From Rhodospirillaceae bacterium (GTDB lineage Bacteria; Pseudomonadota; Alphaproteobacteria; GCA-2746255), in NCBI GenBank assembly GCA_002746255.1, contig NVWO01000008.1, forward strand, positions 1 to 47,236: a DNA stretch of 47,236 nt. Reading direction: 5' to 3'. Below the pieces are notes generated by a model, which saw only the letters and a program-made list of their open reading frames with translations, did not search any database and was not told where the DNA came from. Made by a program: the position numbers and the translations under genes. Shown here piece by piece: positions 33,980-43,127 of this stretch (position 1 is its first letter; each line of letters starts with the position of its first letter).

Positions 33980-34405
33980 CTAGATTTCCTCCCGATAATA
34001 AAGATGATCGCCAATCTCGGCGACGGGCGTGCATCCCCTGGCCCAGACCGGAAAGCGGTCGTGCGGGTGAAACCGGATGGCGCCCTCGGTCGGGTCAACA
34101 AGCACGCCGGCAAGGGCGCGGGTGGCAATGCGAAGGGCAATGCGGAACAGCGGTGTGTCCGCACCCGGTGCAACCGGGTGGGCGGCCAGATTTTCGCGGC
34201 AAATCTGAGCGCAACGATTCCCGGGCATCCCGTTTTGCCTTTCCCGGGCGGCGCGGTTCAGGATCGTGGCCGCAATGGCCTCCATGTCGCGGACATTTCC
34301 CGGATGGGGATTGGCGTGGGTCGCCTGGCTTTCTGCACAGATTGTCGTTGCTAGCAGGCGGGCAAGCTGCCGCGTGCTTTTGCGCGCGTCTTCCCGGGCG
34401 GTCAT
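33980..34405 (-). CDS. Endolysin, SleB-type cell wall hydrolase
   Basis: A 141-residue protein starting MTAREDARKSTRQL. The family signature is visible: TTICAESQATHANPHPGNVRDMEAIAATILNRA, with the catalytic Glu at about 25, and a C-terminal GAIRFHPHD...W segment. It cleaves the glycan or its cross-links. The start overlaps the stop of the Rz-like gene by four bases. The long frame upstream to 35068 is an artefact. No signal peptide is visible, so release would depend on the holin. Confidence 0.82.
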   Translation of the reverse strand: MTAREDARKSTRQLARLLATTICAESQATHANPHPGNVRDMEAIAATILNRAARERQNGMPGNRCAQICRENLAAHPVAPGADTPLFRIALRIATRALAGVLVDPTEGAIRFHPHDRFPVWARGCTPVAEIGDHLYYREEI

Positions 34406-34704
34406 CGCCGTCTCGCGATCTGGTTGTCGAGCTTGTCTTCGATCCGCTGCAAATGCCGCGTGATCCGGTTTTCGACATCCTTGAGCAGCGCGATCGACGC
34501 GTAAGATTTTGCGACTTCCAGTTTGAAGGCGGCAAGGGTATCGCGATTGGCATCGATCCCTTCTTCGAAGATGCGGTGCAGGCGTAGAAGCGATTCCTGC
34601 CACTCGCCCCGAGCCCGCCAGATAAGCCAGAACAAACCGGCCAGTGCTGGAATTTCGACGGCGGTAATCCACCAGATAAGATCGGCGTTCCAATGAGGTT
34701 GCAT
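34402..34704 (-). CDS. Small membrane/coiled-coil phage protein (Rz-like spanin candidate)
   Basis: About 100 residues from MQPHWNAD; AGGAGA lies just ahead of this ATG. It has one N-terminal transmembrane helix (IWWITAVEIPALAGLFWLIW), then a long charged helical part that looks like a coiled coil. That shape fits an inner-membrane spanin, and the location next to endolysin and holin agrees, but no family match was certain. It overlaps the endolysin start. Confidence 0.55.
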   Translation of the reverse strand: MQPHWNADLIWWITAVEIPALAGLFWLIWRARGEWQESLLRLHRIFEEGIDANRDTLAAFKLEVAKSYASIALLKDVENRITRHLQRIEDKLDNQIARRR

Positions 34705-34718
34705 GTGGGTCTCCTGGT

Positions 34719-36191
34719 TCAAACCTTAAAATCAATTTTCGCGATGACATTTGCGCTGCCGCGCCAGTCCTGACGGTTTGGCGCCGGGGTGACGGGCAGG
34801 CGGACGGGTTCGGCAAGCAAACAGCCGCTGACGGCATCGAGGCCGTCGTCTTGAACGCGCAGGCCGGGTTGCCATTCACGCATTTCGATAATGAACGGGG
34901 TTTCCCAGACGCTGCGATGGGCATGCAGGGCACCTGCTGCAAGCACGGCGTCGAACGCATCGAGAATGCGCCGGTCTTTGGAGCGGGTCGAAACGGCCTC
35001 AAGAACGCTGGTGCCAAGGCCGTCTTTTGCAACCTCGCGCCGGAGCAGCCCGGGCAGAAAACGCCCAAGCCCGTTCGTTTCCAGATGCATGCTCGGCAGG
35101 TGCAGTTCTTTTAGAAATTTCGTTACCTGGCGGCAAAGCTGGGTTGCTTCATCGTCTTTTGATCGCGGGTCCCAGACGAAATAACGCACGCGATGCAGCC
35201 AATAGCCGCCTTCCTCATCCGTATAAACGGCGGCAATGACGTTCTTGTCCCCGCGTTCCGGCGCGCCAAAGGCGGGGTCCCACCAACAGCTTGCGGAAAC
35301 CAGCCGCTTTCCTTCAAGGGTCAGGGTCGCGACGCGGTTCGATTCGCGGTAATTTAATTCGCCGTCGTAAAGGCGCAGGCGGTCCGGGTCGAGGCGGCTT
35401 TCCATTATATTCACCGAGCGCAGCAACATCTGGCTGGCAAATTTATTGGGCCCGCTACGGCGCTTGATGGCGGCAATCTTTTGCGCGGAAAAGCGTTCCG
35501 GCCAGCGGCTTTTCCCCTTCGCGTCCAGCAGCGGCAGTTCCAGACGCTTGAAGCCCTCAAGGAACGCCCGGGTTTCACCGGCTTCCGGCTGTGGGTGTTC
35601 CGCATAGACGGTGTAATAGGTGTGTGGCGTTCCGATGTAGAGCTGCAGGCCGTTTGGCACCAGCACATAGTCGATTTCGGCAAGCTTCACACGCAAATCC
35701 ATGCGCTTTGGAAGTGTGCCACAGGTGTTTGGCACTTCAACGTCGTCGCAAAGAACAAGGTCCGCACGGCTTCCGGTCACATTCGCATTGATGCCGCGCC
35801 CAAGCATCGATGGGTCGCGAAGCCGCATCATTCGGTTGACGGTAAACCGGGACGCGGCCCATTGGTCCGCTCGCTTTGGTTTCAGGCTCCGGGTCAGGGG
35901 GTGGCGTTCGATGATCTGTTTGACGTTGCGCACCATCTTGTTTGCCAAATCCTGTTCGGCGGCAAGCACGAGGATGCGCAAATTCCGGTTGTTGCTAAGC
36001 AGCCAGGCGGCAAACAGCCCGACGAGTGTCGATTTCCCACTGTCGCGGAAGGCAAGCAGAAGAAGTTCGCGATCGCCTGCCTGCCAGCGTGCGTCCAGCC
36101 AGGTTGCCATCTCCAGATGCAGCTTTGGCGTGGACAGATTTTGCAGGCGATTCCAGATCCAGATGAATTCCGGAAATGTCGGCCTGCTCAT
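34719..36191 (-). CDS. Phage terminase large subunit
   Basis: A 490-residue motor-nuclease that packages DNA. The ATPase has a Walker A-like FRDSGKST at about 48-56 and Walker B ADLVLCDDVE at about 143-152. The nuclease half carries CWWDPAFGAPERGDKN, a metal-binding Asp motif. This is the T7 gp19-like group. The presence of an intact-looking terminase shows that packaging capacity may remain. Its start overlaps the small gene upstream by four bases. Confidence 0.9.
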   Translation of the reverse strand: MSRPTFPEFIWIWNRLQNLSTPKLHLEMATWLDARWQAGDRELLLLAFRDSGKSTLVGLFAAWLLSNNRNLRILVLAAEQDLANKMVRNVKQIIERHPLTRSLKPKRADQWAASRFTVNRMMRLRDPSMLGRGINANVTGSRADLVLCDDVEVPNTCGTLPKRMDLRVKLAEIDYVLVPNGLQLYIGTPHTYYTVYAEHPQPEAGETRAFLEGFKRLELPLLDAKGKSRWPERFSAQKIAAIKRRSGPNKFASQMLLRSVNIMESRLDPDRLRLYDGELNYRESNRVATLTLEGKRLVSASCWWDPAFGAPERGDKNVIAAVYTDEEGGYWLHRVRYFVWDPRSKDDEATQLCRQVTKFLKELHLPSMHLETNGLGRFLPGLLRREVAKDGLGTSVLEAVSTRSKDRRILDAFDAVLAAGALHAHRSVWETPFIIEMREWQPGLRVQDDGLDAVSGCLLAEPVRLPVTPAPNRQDWRGSANVIAKIDFKV

Positions 36192-36484
36192 TCTTCATCA
36201 ACCCTTTCCGTCAGGGCGGTGCGTGCTTCGGTAATCAGCTTTTCCATGTCTTCATTCGTTTCCTCACCATCGCTTTCATTTGTTTCTGCCCAACGCGCGA
36301 GTCGAACCAGCAATTCCATGTGGGAAAGTGCGGCGCGACATGCGGCGTGATGGGCGGCAAACCCTTTGGGGTCCCGTGGCTGCGTTTCGGCGGCAAAATG
36401 GCGATAGCCGATCAGCGCCTTTTCCATCAGACCGGGAAGGGCGGCATGTATCTGCCCGCGCAGGGTGCGCATTTTCTTTGGCAT
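36188..36484 (-). CDS. Probable terminase small subunit
   Basis: A 98-residue, mostly helical, acidic-ended protein directly ahead of the large terminase and overlapping it. T7 gp18 (small terminase) is of similar size and place. No helix-turn-helix is obvious. The assignment rests on position and size. Confidence 0.5.
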   Translation of the reverse strand: MPKKMRTLRGQIHAALPGLMEKALIGYRHFAAETQPRDPKGFAAHHAACRAALSHMELLVRLARWAETNESDGEETNEDMEKLITEARTALTERVDEE

Positions 36485-37620
36485 CAGGCAGGATCCGTGG
36501 CGAACAGCAGGATGGCGATGTTGCGCGTACTAGTGAGCCTGTTTTCGATGTACAGCTTGCCGTCCGTATGGGTCGAATAGGTGACGGTGTTTGTGTTTCC
36601 CGTTGTGCCGGTCAAGGCGCCGGTGGTTGCTTCGACACCGGTGATGTTTGCGATCAAATCGCAAAAGCGGAACCCATCCGTTCGCCAGGAGAAGAGCGCG
36701 CCGCCCGAATCGCCAAACTGGTTCAGGCCAAACGCAAGGGCGATGCCACTGTTTTTAGGAGGGGTGAAGCTTATCGCCGAATCCGTCGCAATCGCGAAGG
36801 TCTGAAAATCAACCTGAGTGCCGGCAAGGGTCTTTAGGGTTTCCCAGCCGAGGTTTGTTCCAGCGCCGTTGACCTTCAGCACCTGATCGACCGTGCCCAG
36901 TGCCAGACGTTCTGGCGTTGAGACACCCTGGGAAACAAGGTCCCCTTGGGTGGTGAGCAGATCAAGCTCGGTGCCGGAAAGGGTAATTTCATTTGCATCT
37001 GCGGCAAGGCCGACGCCACTGCCGGCAATCAGGGATTTGAAGCGCAGGGTCACCCCGGATTTCTGTGCAAAGACGCCTTCACCGCCGCCCAGATTGAGAC
37101 CCTCATTCGACTCGCCGCCAAGGTTGGGGTCGGCCTCCGTCGCGGCGCGGTCAAAGGCTGCGGGTTCGCCAAACTGTCCAAAGCCAAGCAGCTTGTTTGC
37201 TCGTGTTGCAACCGGCGGCAGGGTCATGTCGGTGTCGATGTCGTGGGTTTTCTGGCGCAGGGCGTCTTGCGCAGTGCTTGCAACCGTTTGCACGAACATC
37301 GTCAGTTTATCGAGTTCTTCGTTGATGGCGGCGGCTCGAAAATCGCCGCCTTCCTGAAAATCCGTGCTGCGTTCGACTGGTGCATCGCGCCGGATGGTAA
37401 TGCGGATGCTATTTGTGGGTGGCGCATCGAAAACGACGGTGCCGCCATTGCTGTTGCCGATTCCGGTAATTGTGTGGGACGTCGGCGTTGCACCATCGTC
37501 GAAAAACACTTCGAGATCGGCGGCGTCAAAAATTGGGAAGGGATAGGTGAAAATTGTCTGTGTGCCATCGGCCGTATATTGCACGCGTGGCCGCACGTCA
37601 CCGACGGTGAGTTCAGTCAT
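36484..37620 (-). CDS. T7-like tail fibre (short)
   Basis: A 378-residue protein. The N-terminal VQYTADGTQTIFTYPFPIFDAADLEVFFDDG and the following strands match the T7 gp17 tail-attachment domain (roughly residues 1-150). The remaining part is a repetitive beta region with a distal end (HTDGKLYIENRLTSTRNIAILL). It is shorter than T7 gp17 (553) and might be a trimmed fibre. It would bind the host receptor. Confidence 0.75.
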   Translation of the reverse strand: MTELTVGDVRPRVQYTADGTQTIFTYPFPIFDAADLEVFFDDGATPTSHTITGIGNSNGGTVVFDAPPTNSIRITIRRDAPVERSTDFQEGGDFRAAAINEELDKLTMFVQTVASTAQDALRQKTHDIDTDMTLPPVATRANKLLGFGQFGEPAAFDRAATEADPNLGGESNEGLNLGGGEGVFAQKSGVTLRFKSLIAGSGVGLAADANEITLSGTELDLLTTQGDLVSQGVSTPERLALGTVDQVLKVNGAGTNLGWETLKTLAGTQVDFQTFAIATDSAISFTPPKNSGIALAFGLNQFGDSGGALFSWRTDGFRFCDLIANITGVEATTGALTGTTGNTNTVTYSTHTDGKLYIENRLTSTRNIAILLFATDPA

Positions 37621-37658
37621 GCTTGAAACCTCTTTCGGTTATAGGGGGTGTTTTGGGG

Positions 37659-38132
37659 TTAGCGATCAAACAGCGACGTGCCGGCTTTTTGCAGGAGAGG
37701 GATGCCTCTTTGAAGCGTGCGCAGACGCCCGCGCGCCCTGGCGTCCGCTGCCTGCAAAAGGTCGATGCGGCCCCTTGACAGCCGCACCGCTTCCAACTCG
37801 CGGATGCGTTCGTTGCGAAGGAAGGCATCTTCCCGGTTTGCCAGCTTGCTTTCTTCTGCCAGTCCGCCAAGGACTGCGGCGGCAGACCCGTCGCTGGACG
37901 CAAGCCCCCGCCCAGCAAAACGGGCGCGTCGTGCGGCGGTTTCTTTTTCCAGAAGATCGCGGCGGCGTTGTTCCTCAATCGCGCCGGTTCTCTGAAGCGT
38001 GGCAATTTGTGCCTTGGCGTTGGCGTCGTTCGCGGCAAATTGCGCCAGGTTCTGTTGGGACTGGGCGCGTGCCTGCTGTTGTGAGGAAAAAATATTGAGA
38101 CCGAGCGTTGCAATCGTAGCTAAAGCTGCCAT
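37659..38132 (-). CDS. Small virion-like protein (gp14-like position)
   Basis: About 157 residues from MAALATIATLGLN; the longer frame to 38207 begins inside the tail tubular B gene. A short hydrophobic head is followed by a long Ala/Gln/Arg-rich helical part with ARGLASSDGSAAAVLG in the middle. T7 gp14, a small internal virion protein, sits in the same place. No sequence family was recognised. Confidence 0.6.
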   Translation of the reverse strand: MAALATIATLGLNIFSSQQQARAQSQQNLAQFAANDANAKAQIATLQRTGAIEEQRRRDLLEKETAARRARFAGRGLASSDGSAAAVLGGLAEESKLANREDAFLRNERIRELEAVRLSRGRIDLLQAADARARGRLRTLQRGIPLLQKAGTSLFDR

Positions 38133-40036
38133 TAGTCGTTCACCATGGTTTCGGTTGTGACGGACAAAAGGGTGAAGGGAACCGGCGTGTCCTGTGCAAT
38201 GCGCCAAAGGGGGGCGATCCCCGTTCTTTTCCAGCCGAGAGCGCGGACCCGTTTGTTGCCGGTAAAGGCGACGGGGGCGGCGTCCAGAATGCTGGGGACA
38301 CCCAGTGCCTTGAAGGAAAGTTCTTTTAATCCGTTGCCGACATCGACGTGCATCGCCTTCGTCTCGTGGAGATGGAAGACGGCCTCGATAAGGCGCAGGG
38401 CAGCCCCCTGACGGTTTCCGAACGGTCCGTCGAAGGTGGGTGGCAGGGGTTCGATAACATGCGTGTAGGGCAGGCCGATTTCGACGCTTGATGCCGGTTC
38501 GTCCAGGGTAATGCTGCCGCCGGTTACGATGGCGTCTTGTTGGAAGATCCCATCGGCAATAATTTTTACCGTCGTTCCTTCCAGATGGTCCAACCCGCTC
38601 CAGGTGGTTGTGGGCGTACCGCTTTGACCGCTAAGCGCTGAATCGGTGTAGAAACTTTCGTCGAACTGTTCGATCAGGATGCCGCTGGCGCGCTGAACAA
38701 GGACGTAAACGTCGTTGCCAACCACCGCGACGGAAAGAAAATTTCCATCCGTTTCCTGTAGTGTCCAGGCGGTCACCTGCTCGGCCCGAAAGGCGGTTAC
38801 CGTGGCAAGGCTGCCATCGTTCATCACGATGTGCACAAGCCGGCGGGATTGATCGAAATCCTGATCGACGGGCGTGTTCATCAAATGTTGGGATAGCAGG
38901 GCCAGGTCGTTTGCCTGATAGGCCTGCTCGACATCCGTGAAAAGAAATTCCCGTATTTCCTTGTTGTTCCGGGCCAGAAATAGCGTTGCACCATCGACGT
39001 TGATTGGTGGCAGGCTGCGGTCGATGGGGGAGCCGATACGGGTTTGGCGGCGCAGCTGCACGGTCGTTGGTGTCAGCGGGTCGCCCGTTACCATCCATTC
39101 GGCGCCAGAGGTAAAGACCTGCAAATGCCGGCCCGAGAAGACCGCGCGAATGGCGTTGACCTGATCGGAAAGGATTCCAAATTCGATGGCTTCATCGTCA
39201 AGCCCGGTGCCGACATTGAAGTTGAAGATGTCGGAGGATTTTGACATCCAGAGCCGGTTTGGAAGGTTCCTGGACCCGCCAACGATCAGCCGGTCCTGAT
39301 GGAAGGCAACGGAAACCGGATAGCCGTAAACCTTGGAAAAGGCGGGTTCGTCCCAGTTCTTGGTGGAATTGGTTGAGTTCAGAGTTTCCAGGACGCTGGC
39401 GGTCGCCTGGGTTGGGGACGTCACGCCGAGGATCGTGACTTCCTTCTCCTCAATTCGAAAACGCGTCCCGCCATGGTCGCTGACGAAGACGTCGCCCGTG
39501 GCCGTCAGGGTGATGGCGCCGGTCGTCGCGCTTGGCTGTATCTGAATGGCTTCGTTGACGAACTTGAAATAAGGCTGATGCATGCCTTCGGCATCCATCA
39601 CGTAACTCCACGAATCAATTGCCCATGCGGTATCCGATGTCCGGGTAATGTTTTGTGGCGGAACGTCCGGGTGAACGACAAGAAGGGTGTCGGCGCTCTG
39701 CGTCCAGTTGATCTGGGGGAGCATCGCGGCGCTCCAGGGTGTCGTGATCCCGGCAACCCGCTGCCCGTCGCGGTAAACATCTATCTGAAAATCGGTAAAG
39801 ACGAGCAGGTAGACCTGCTCGGTGTTGAATTCGAAGGCGATTAACCTGCCGGTGCCTAATGCCGTGTCGATGAAACGCAGTCCGGCCCGCCGTTGCACGC
39901 CGCCCGTTGGAAAGATAAACGTGTTGCGCAGTTTTGCCGCCCCATTGGCATAGGCGCGGAGGTCGCTGCGGCCATAAAGAAGTGGCGATAGCTCGCCTGC
40001 GGTGAAACTCGCTTTTGTTTTGTGAATGCGGGGCAT
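38132..40036 (-). CDS. Tail tubular protein B-like structural protein
   Basis: A 634-residue protein. The N-terminus FTAGELSPLLYGRSDLRAYANGAAKLRNT...GGVQRRAGLRF is a recurrent signature of podoviral tail proteins of the T7 gp12 type. It is rich in beta strands and likely forms the tail nozzle. It follows tail tubular A by position and shares one base with the next gene. Confidence 0.8.
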   Translation of the reverse strand: MPRIHKTKASFTAGELSPLLYGRSDLRAYANGAAKLRNTFIFPTGGVQRRAGLRFIDTALGTGRLIAFEFNTEQVYLLVFTDFQIDVYRDGQRVAGITTPWSAAMLPQINWTQSADTLLVVHPDVPPQNITRTSDTAWAIDSWSYVMDAEGMHQPYFKFVNEAIQIQPSATTGAITLTATGDVFVSDHGGTRFRIEEKEVTILGVTSPTQATASVLETLNSTNSTKNWDEPAFSKVYGYPVSVAFHQDRLIVGGSRNLPNRLWMSKSSDIFNFNVGTGLDDEAIEFGILSDQVNAIRAVFSGRHLQVFTSGAEWMVTGDPLTPTTVQLRRQTRIGSPIDRSLPPINVDGATLFLARNNKEIREFLFTDVEQAYQANDLALLSQHLMNTPVDQDFDQSRRLVHIVMNDGSLATVTAFRAEQVTAWTLQETDGNFLSVAVVGNDVYVLVQRASGILIEQFDESFYTDSALSGQSGTPTTTWSGLDHLEGTTVKIIADGIFQQDAIVTGGSITLDEPASSVEIGLPYTHVIEPLPPTFDGPFGNRQGAALRLIEAVFHLHETKAMHVDVGNGLKELSFKALGVPSILDAAPVAFTGNKRVRALGWKRTGIAPLWRIAQDTPVPFTLLSVTTETMVND

Positions 40037-40605
40037 TAGCTTCGCACCCCGACGAGTGTAAAATCCTCGATTGCGGCGGGCGTTTCTTGCTGCGAATCAA
40101 TCATTCGTGCATTTCGGATTTCTTTTTCTGCAAGGCGAAAAAGCGCTTCAGAGCGACTCGTGCTTTCGGTAATGGGAATGGTGAATTCTGCGGCAAGCCT
40201 GGCAATCAGCGCCTGGTCGAAGAAGGGCGGAAAGGTCGCTTCGCCGGGACGAAAGACGTAGGTCAGGGTGACGGTTGCCGCATTCGCATGAATGCGCTGT
40301 TCAGCAATCCGGTACGTCACACCCCGGCCGCGGCCGCCATCGCCCACGGAAAGGGCGCGCAGAAAATCCGGTGGCAGTTGAAAGGCGTAAATAAAATCAG
40401 CGACCGGCTCTGCAACCAATTGTGGAAGGGCCATCTGACCGGTCGCAAAGGTCCATGGGTGAATGGAAAGAAGGGCATCCCGCACAGAAGGGTAGAGGTT
40501 GGCGGCCACATCCGCTTCTGCCGTTCCTTCGTCGAACGCGGAAATAGGATTTGAGCCGATCTTGATAAGCGCACGCGAGCAAAGCGCGATGCTGCTCAAC
40601 GCCAT
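40036..40605 (-). CDS. Tail tubular protein A-like
   Basis: A 189-residue protein starting MALSSIALCSRALIKIG; a GGAGG site lies 6 bases upstream. The middle PWTFATGQMALPQL and FIYAFQLPPDFLRAL segments are typical of T7 gp11-like adaptor proteins that join the head to the tail. Upstream stands the capsid-proximal terminator, so this is the first gene of the tail block. Confidence 0.8.
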   Translation of the reverse strand: MALSSIALCSRALIKIGSNPISAFDEGTAEADVAANLYPSVRDALLSIHPWTFATGQMALPQLVAEPVADFIYAFQLPPDFLRALSVGDGGRGRGVTYRIAEQRIHANAATVTLTYVFRPGEATFPPFFDQALIARLAAEFTIPITESTSRSEALFRLAEKEIRNARMIDSQQETPAAIEDFTLVGVRS

Positions 40606-40622
40606 GGGAAACCTCCAATCTT

Positions 40623-40664
40623 GGAAAAAGGAAGGCCCCGCAGCAAAAGCTGCGGGGCCAAAAG
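40623..40664 (-). terminator. Terminator after the capsid genes
   Basis: On the minus strand GGCCCCGCAGC, TTTT loop, GCTGCGGGGCC (40659-40634), then TTCCTTTTTCC. The 11-bp stem is perfect. It stands between the capsid block and the tail block, as the T7 T-phi terminator does, and probably lets part of the transcripts pass. Confidence 0.85.
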
Positions 40665-40695
40665 ACAAGGCAAGTTGCGAGGGGGCGTTTTGGAC

Positions 40696-40965
40696 TTAGT
40701 CCGTGTCCGTGCCGCCGAAGGCCGTAATGTCGTCGATGTCGACGACCGTGCCCGTGTTGCTTGATACGAGGAACATGCCGGCCGCCATCGTGCCGCCGGT
40801 GTCCACATTTGCAAGCACCATGTCACCGACACGGATGACATCGGCAGCGTCGTTGAAATAGCCGGATGTGTCGACCGTTGCTGCCGTATCGGTTGTGGTG
40901 TAGTGCCAGAGGGTAAAGCCATTGGCATAGCCGATGACGCTAAGATCTTGTGTTTTAAAAGCCAT
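40696..40965 (-). CDS. Small capsid-associated protein
   Basis: An 89-residue protein starting MAFKTQDLSVIGYANGFTLW. It is beta-rich and placed 2 bp after the capsid gene. Proteins of this type occur after capsid genes in many T7-like phages and could be a head decoration. The exact role is unknown. Confidence 0.65.
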   Translation of the reverse strand: MAFKTQDLSVIGYANGFTLWHYTTTDTAATVDTSGYFNDAADVIRVGDMVLANVDTGGTMAAGMFLVSSNTGTVVDIDDITAFGGTDTD

Positions 40966-40967
40966 GT

Positions 40968-41786
40968 TTAACTCTCCAGGCAGCGCATGACGACGATGCC
41001 GGTGGTGTCAACCAGGCACGCACCTTGCGACATCGAACTGTTGATGAAGTGGGCGGCGCGGTCGCCATGCCAGCTGACATCGGTGGTGATATCGGAACCG
41101 CTGGCGTGACCAATGGCCGTCTTGTGGTACCAGAAGCAGGACCGTACGCTGGTGCTTAGCGTCAGCCCGGAATGCGGCATCCATAGGGTGCCGAGCCAGA
41201 ATTTGGCCTGGGTACCGCGCCAGGGGAGTGCGTCGTCACCGACGAAATCCGCGTTTGCGAATTCCGGGATCTCCAGCAAATCGCTCCACTGTTTCCAGCC
41301 GATGATGGCATGGCGCTGACCGTCATCGGGAACGTCCGATTCACCAAGCATCTCGAACGCCGTCAACACTTTTGCCTTTGTCAGGCCATCCGTGTTGCCA
41401 CCTGCGTAGTTGGTGGAGGTGTCAAATTGCGTGATGATCAATTCGTCCGTCTTGCGTCCCAGCGCAAAAGCGCCGGCATTGGCAATGACGTGACGCTTGT
41501 CGATGTTGGTCTTCAGCTCATCTAATTTATCAACCCAGTCGCCGGCGTAATAATCCGCCAACGTGCACTCGACCGGCGTGTGGTCGATGTTCATCACGGG
41601 CACTTGACCATGACGTGCTTTTGTTGATGCGGTTCCTTTGCCAACTTTCTGGAACACGGTGGAAGATCCACGGACGTTGCTTTTCGTGCGAACGGTGTTG
41701 CGAAGCTTGCTGCCCATTCGCTGGTACGATTCGTGGACCTCCCGTTCGAACTGCTTGATAAAGGCTTGATCGATCGTTGTGGCCAT
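40968..41786 (-). CDS. Probable major capsid protein
   Basis: A 272-residue protein with a helical N-terminus (FIKQFEREVHESYQRMGSKLRNTVRTK) and a beta/alpha body ending VVMRCLES. It follows the scaffold gene, which fits the head gene order. It is shorter than T7 gp10A (345), so it would be a compact HK97-fold shell protein. Confidence rests on order and composition. Confidence 0.75.
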   Translation of the reverse strand: MATTIDQAFIKQFEREVHESYQRMGSKLRNTVRTKSNVRGSSTVFQKVGKGTASTKARHGQVPVMNIDHTPVECTLADYYAGDWVDKLDELKTNIDKRHVIANAGAFALGRKTDELIITQFDTSTNYAGGNTDGLTKAKVLTAFEMLGESDVPDDGQRHAIIGWKQWSDLLEIPEFANADFVGDDALPWRGTQAKFWLGTLWMPHSGLTLSTSVRSCFWYHKTAIGHASGSDITTDVSWHGDRAAHFINSSMSQGACLVDTTGIVVMRCLES

Positions 41787-41920
41787 AATGGTCCTCTTAT
41801 TTCAGGGGGGACGGAGTTACAACGCACGTAAAATCACCCGGTTCTCGCGGTGCGGCCGGGGTTCACGCAAATGTCCCTGGGGCCCGGTTGGGTTCTCCCT
41901 GGACGGAAAAGGGTTAAAAG
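41787..41920. other. Gap between scaffold and capsid genes
   Basis: No gene is seen. It includes a C/G-rich part around 41805-41890 and the upstream region of the capsid gene. A minus-strand ribosome site is seen just ahead of the capsid ATG (AAGAGGACC). A promoter for the capsid gene could lie here but was not identified. Confidence 0.3.
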
Positions 41921-42733
41921 TCAGGTTTCGGACGGCTCTGGGTACAGTTCCTGAAAGCCGTTGGCGACGCGGTCGATGAAGTCGGGGTCACGATCTCGCC
42001 AATAGCGCGGATCCTTCATCATTGTGTGCAACTGGCTCTCGCCATTTGTGCCGGTGGCGCTGCTGTTTGATCGCAGGATTGCAGGCTCGCCTTCCGTCAT
42101 CATTCGATGCATGACGAGAATGCCTTCGGCGGTTGAAGAGAGTGCGCCCATGATGTTCTCTGAAAGATGTGCCTTTCCCCAGGAGGCAAGCTGGCTCGAC
42201 ATCTCGCGCCATTTTTCCGTGCCGCCGAAATGCGTTTTCAAATGCGCCGTCTCGCGTTCCGCTTCAAATTCAGCGCCAGCGTTTTCAAGGATGGGAAGCA
42301 CTTTTTCCACAGCAAGGTCATAGACAAGCTGGGCCTGTTTTGAGGTAAAGCCTGCTTGAAAGAGCTGCTGGTTGACGTCGGGGTCCTGGGTGATTGCCTC
42401 GTTCTTGATATCCAACTCGTATTCTTCGGGTGAATCGGGGACGCCAAGCGCCTTTCGGAAAATGCGCATTTCATCTTCCGTCGTATTCTCGTTTGGCAGG
42501 CTGATCATGGTGCCGAGTTTGCGTTCGAGCGCCTGATAGGATTTGACAAGCGCATCGACGCGCACTTCACCGGTTTCGGGGTTCTGAAACTTTTCCGGAA
42601 TGTCCTCCGCCGGGGTGGATGGCGTTGCTTCGGCCTGTTCCGAAGGGGCTTGTTCCATGGGCGGCTGTTCCGGGCTGTCCTGGGGGGCTTCCATCTCCGC
42701 CTCTGGCGGGGTCGCTAAAAGATTCGTGTCCAT
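41921..42733 (-). CDS. Phage scaffolding protein
   Basis: A 270-residue protein. The N-terminal third is Pro/Glu/Gln-rich and acidic; the middle has the VKSYQALERKLGTMISLP and KALGVPDSPEEYEL segments typical of T7-like capsid assembly proteins; the end is helical. It guides shell formation and leaves the head. It lies ahead of the capsid gene. Confidence 0.85.
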   Translation of the reverse strand: MDTNLLATPPEAEMEAPQDSPEQPPMEQAPSEQAEATPSTPAEDIPEKFQNPETGEVRVDALVKSYQALERKLGTMISLPNENTTEDEMRIFRKALGVPDSPEEYELDIKNEAITQDPDVNQQLFQAGFTSKQAQLVYDLAVEKVLPILENAGAEFEAERETAHLKTHFGGTEKWREMSSQLASWGKAHLSENIMGALSSTAEGILVMHRMMTEGEPAILRSNSSATGTNGESQLHTMMKDPRYWRDRDPDFIDRVANGFQELYPEPSET

Positions 42734-43101
42734 AACGATTTCCTTTTTTTATCGTTTTGTGATGAGTCCATAACGGGTTCGGGATCGGGTTTGATCCGAC
42801 CGCCGCCGCGTTCAATCATGGTGGCGAGATAGGCGACAAGCTGACGTTGTCCTTCGAGATAACGAAGGGCGGCGTCGGATGCGTTTGGTCCAAGGTGGCG
42901 ATGATGCGTTCGTGCCATGAGGTGGCGGAGAACGGCGCGCCCGCGCCGCCGCTTGTTTTCGATCGCCGTTGCTTTGGCGGCCGTTTTGGCTGCCGCGTTG
43001 GCCGTTGCTGAATCCGTCGTCTGCACGGTGGCGGGTAGGGGAGCCGGCGGAAAAAAGCGTGCCGGCGGTAGCGGTCTTGGAGAGCGAAACAAACTGGCCA
43101 T
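42715..43101 (-). CDS. Small protein ahead of the scaffold gene, unknown
   Basis: About 128 residues from MASLFRSPRPLPPARFF, with an AGGAGG at 6-7 bases upstream. It is Pro-rich at first, then Ala/Lys-rich with a basic RRRGRAVLRHL segment. In T7-like phages the portal (about 500 residues) normally stands here; this protein is far too short to be one. Its end overlaps the scaffold start by 19 bp. Confidence 0.6.
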   Translation of the reverse strand: MASLFRSPRPLPPARFFPPAPLPATVQTTDSATANAAAKTAAKATAIENKRRRGRAVLRHLMARTHHRHLGPNASDAALRYLEGQRQLVAYLATMIERGGGRIKPDPEPVMDSSQNDKKRKSLWTRIF

Positions 43102-43127
43102 CAACAGCCTCCTCTTTGAAAGGCAGG

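Noticed and set aside
33980-35068. A 362-codon reading of the endolysin frame
   Set aside because: Only the last 141 codons resemble the SleB family; the upstream part overlaps the Rz-like and TerL genes. Start placed at 34405.
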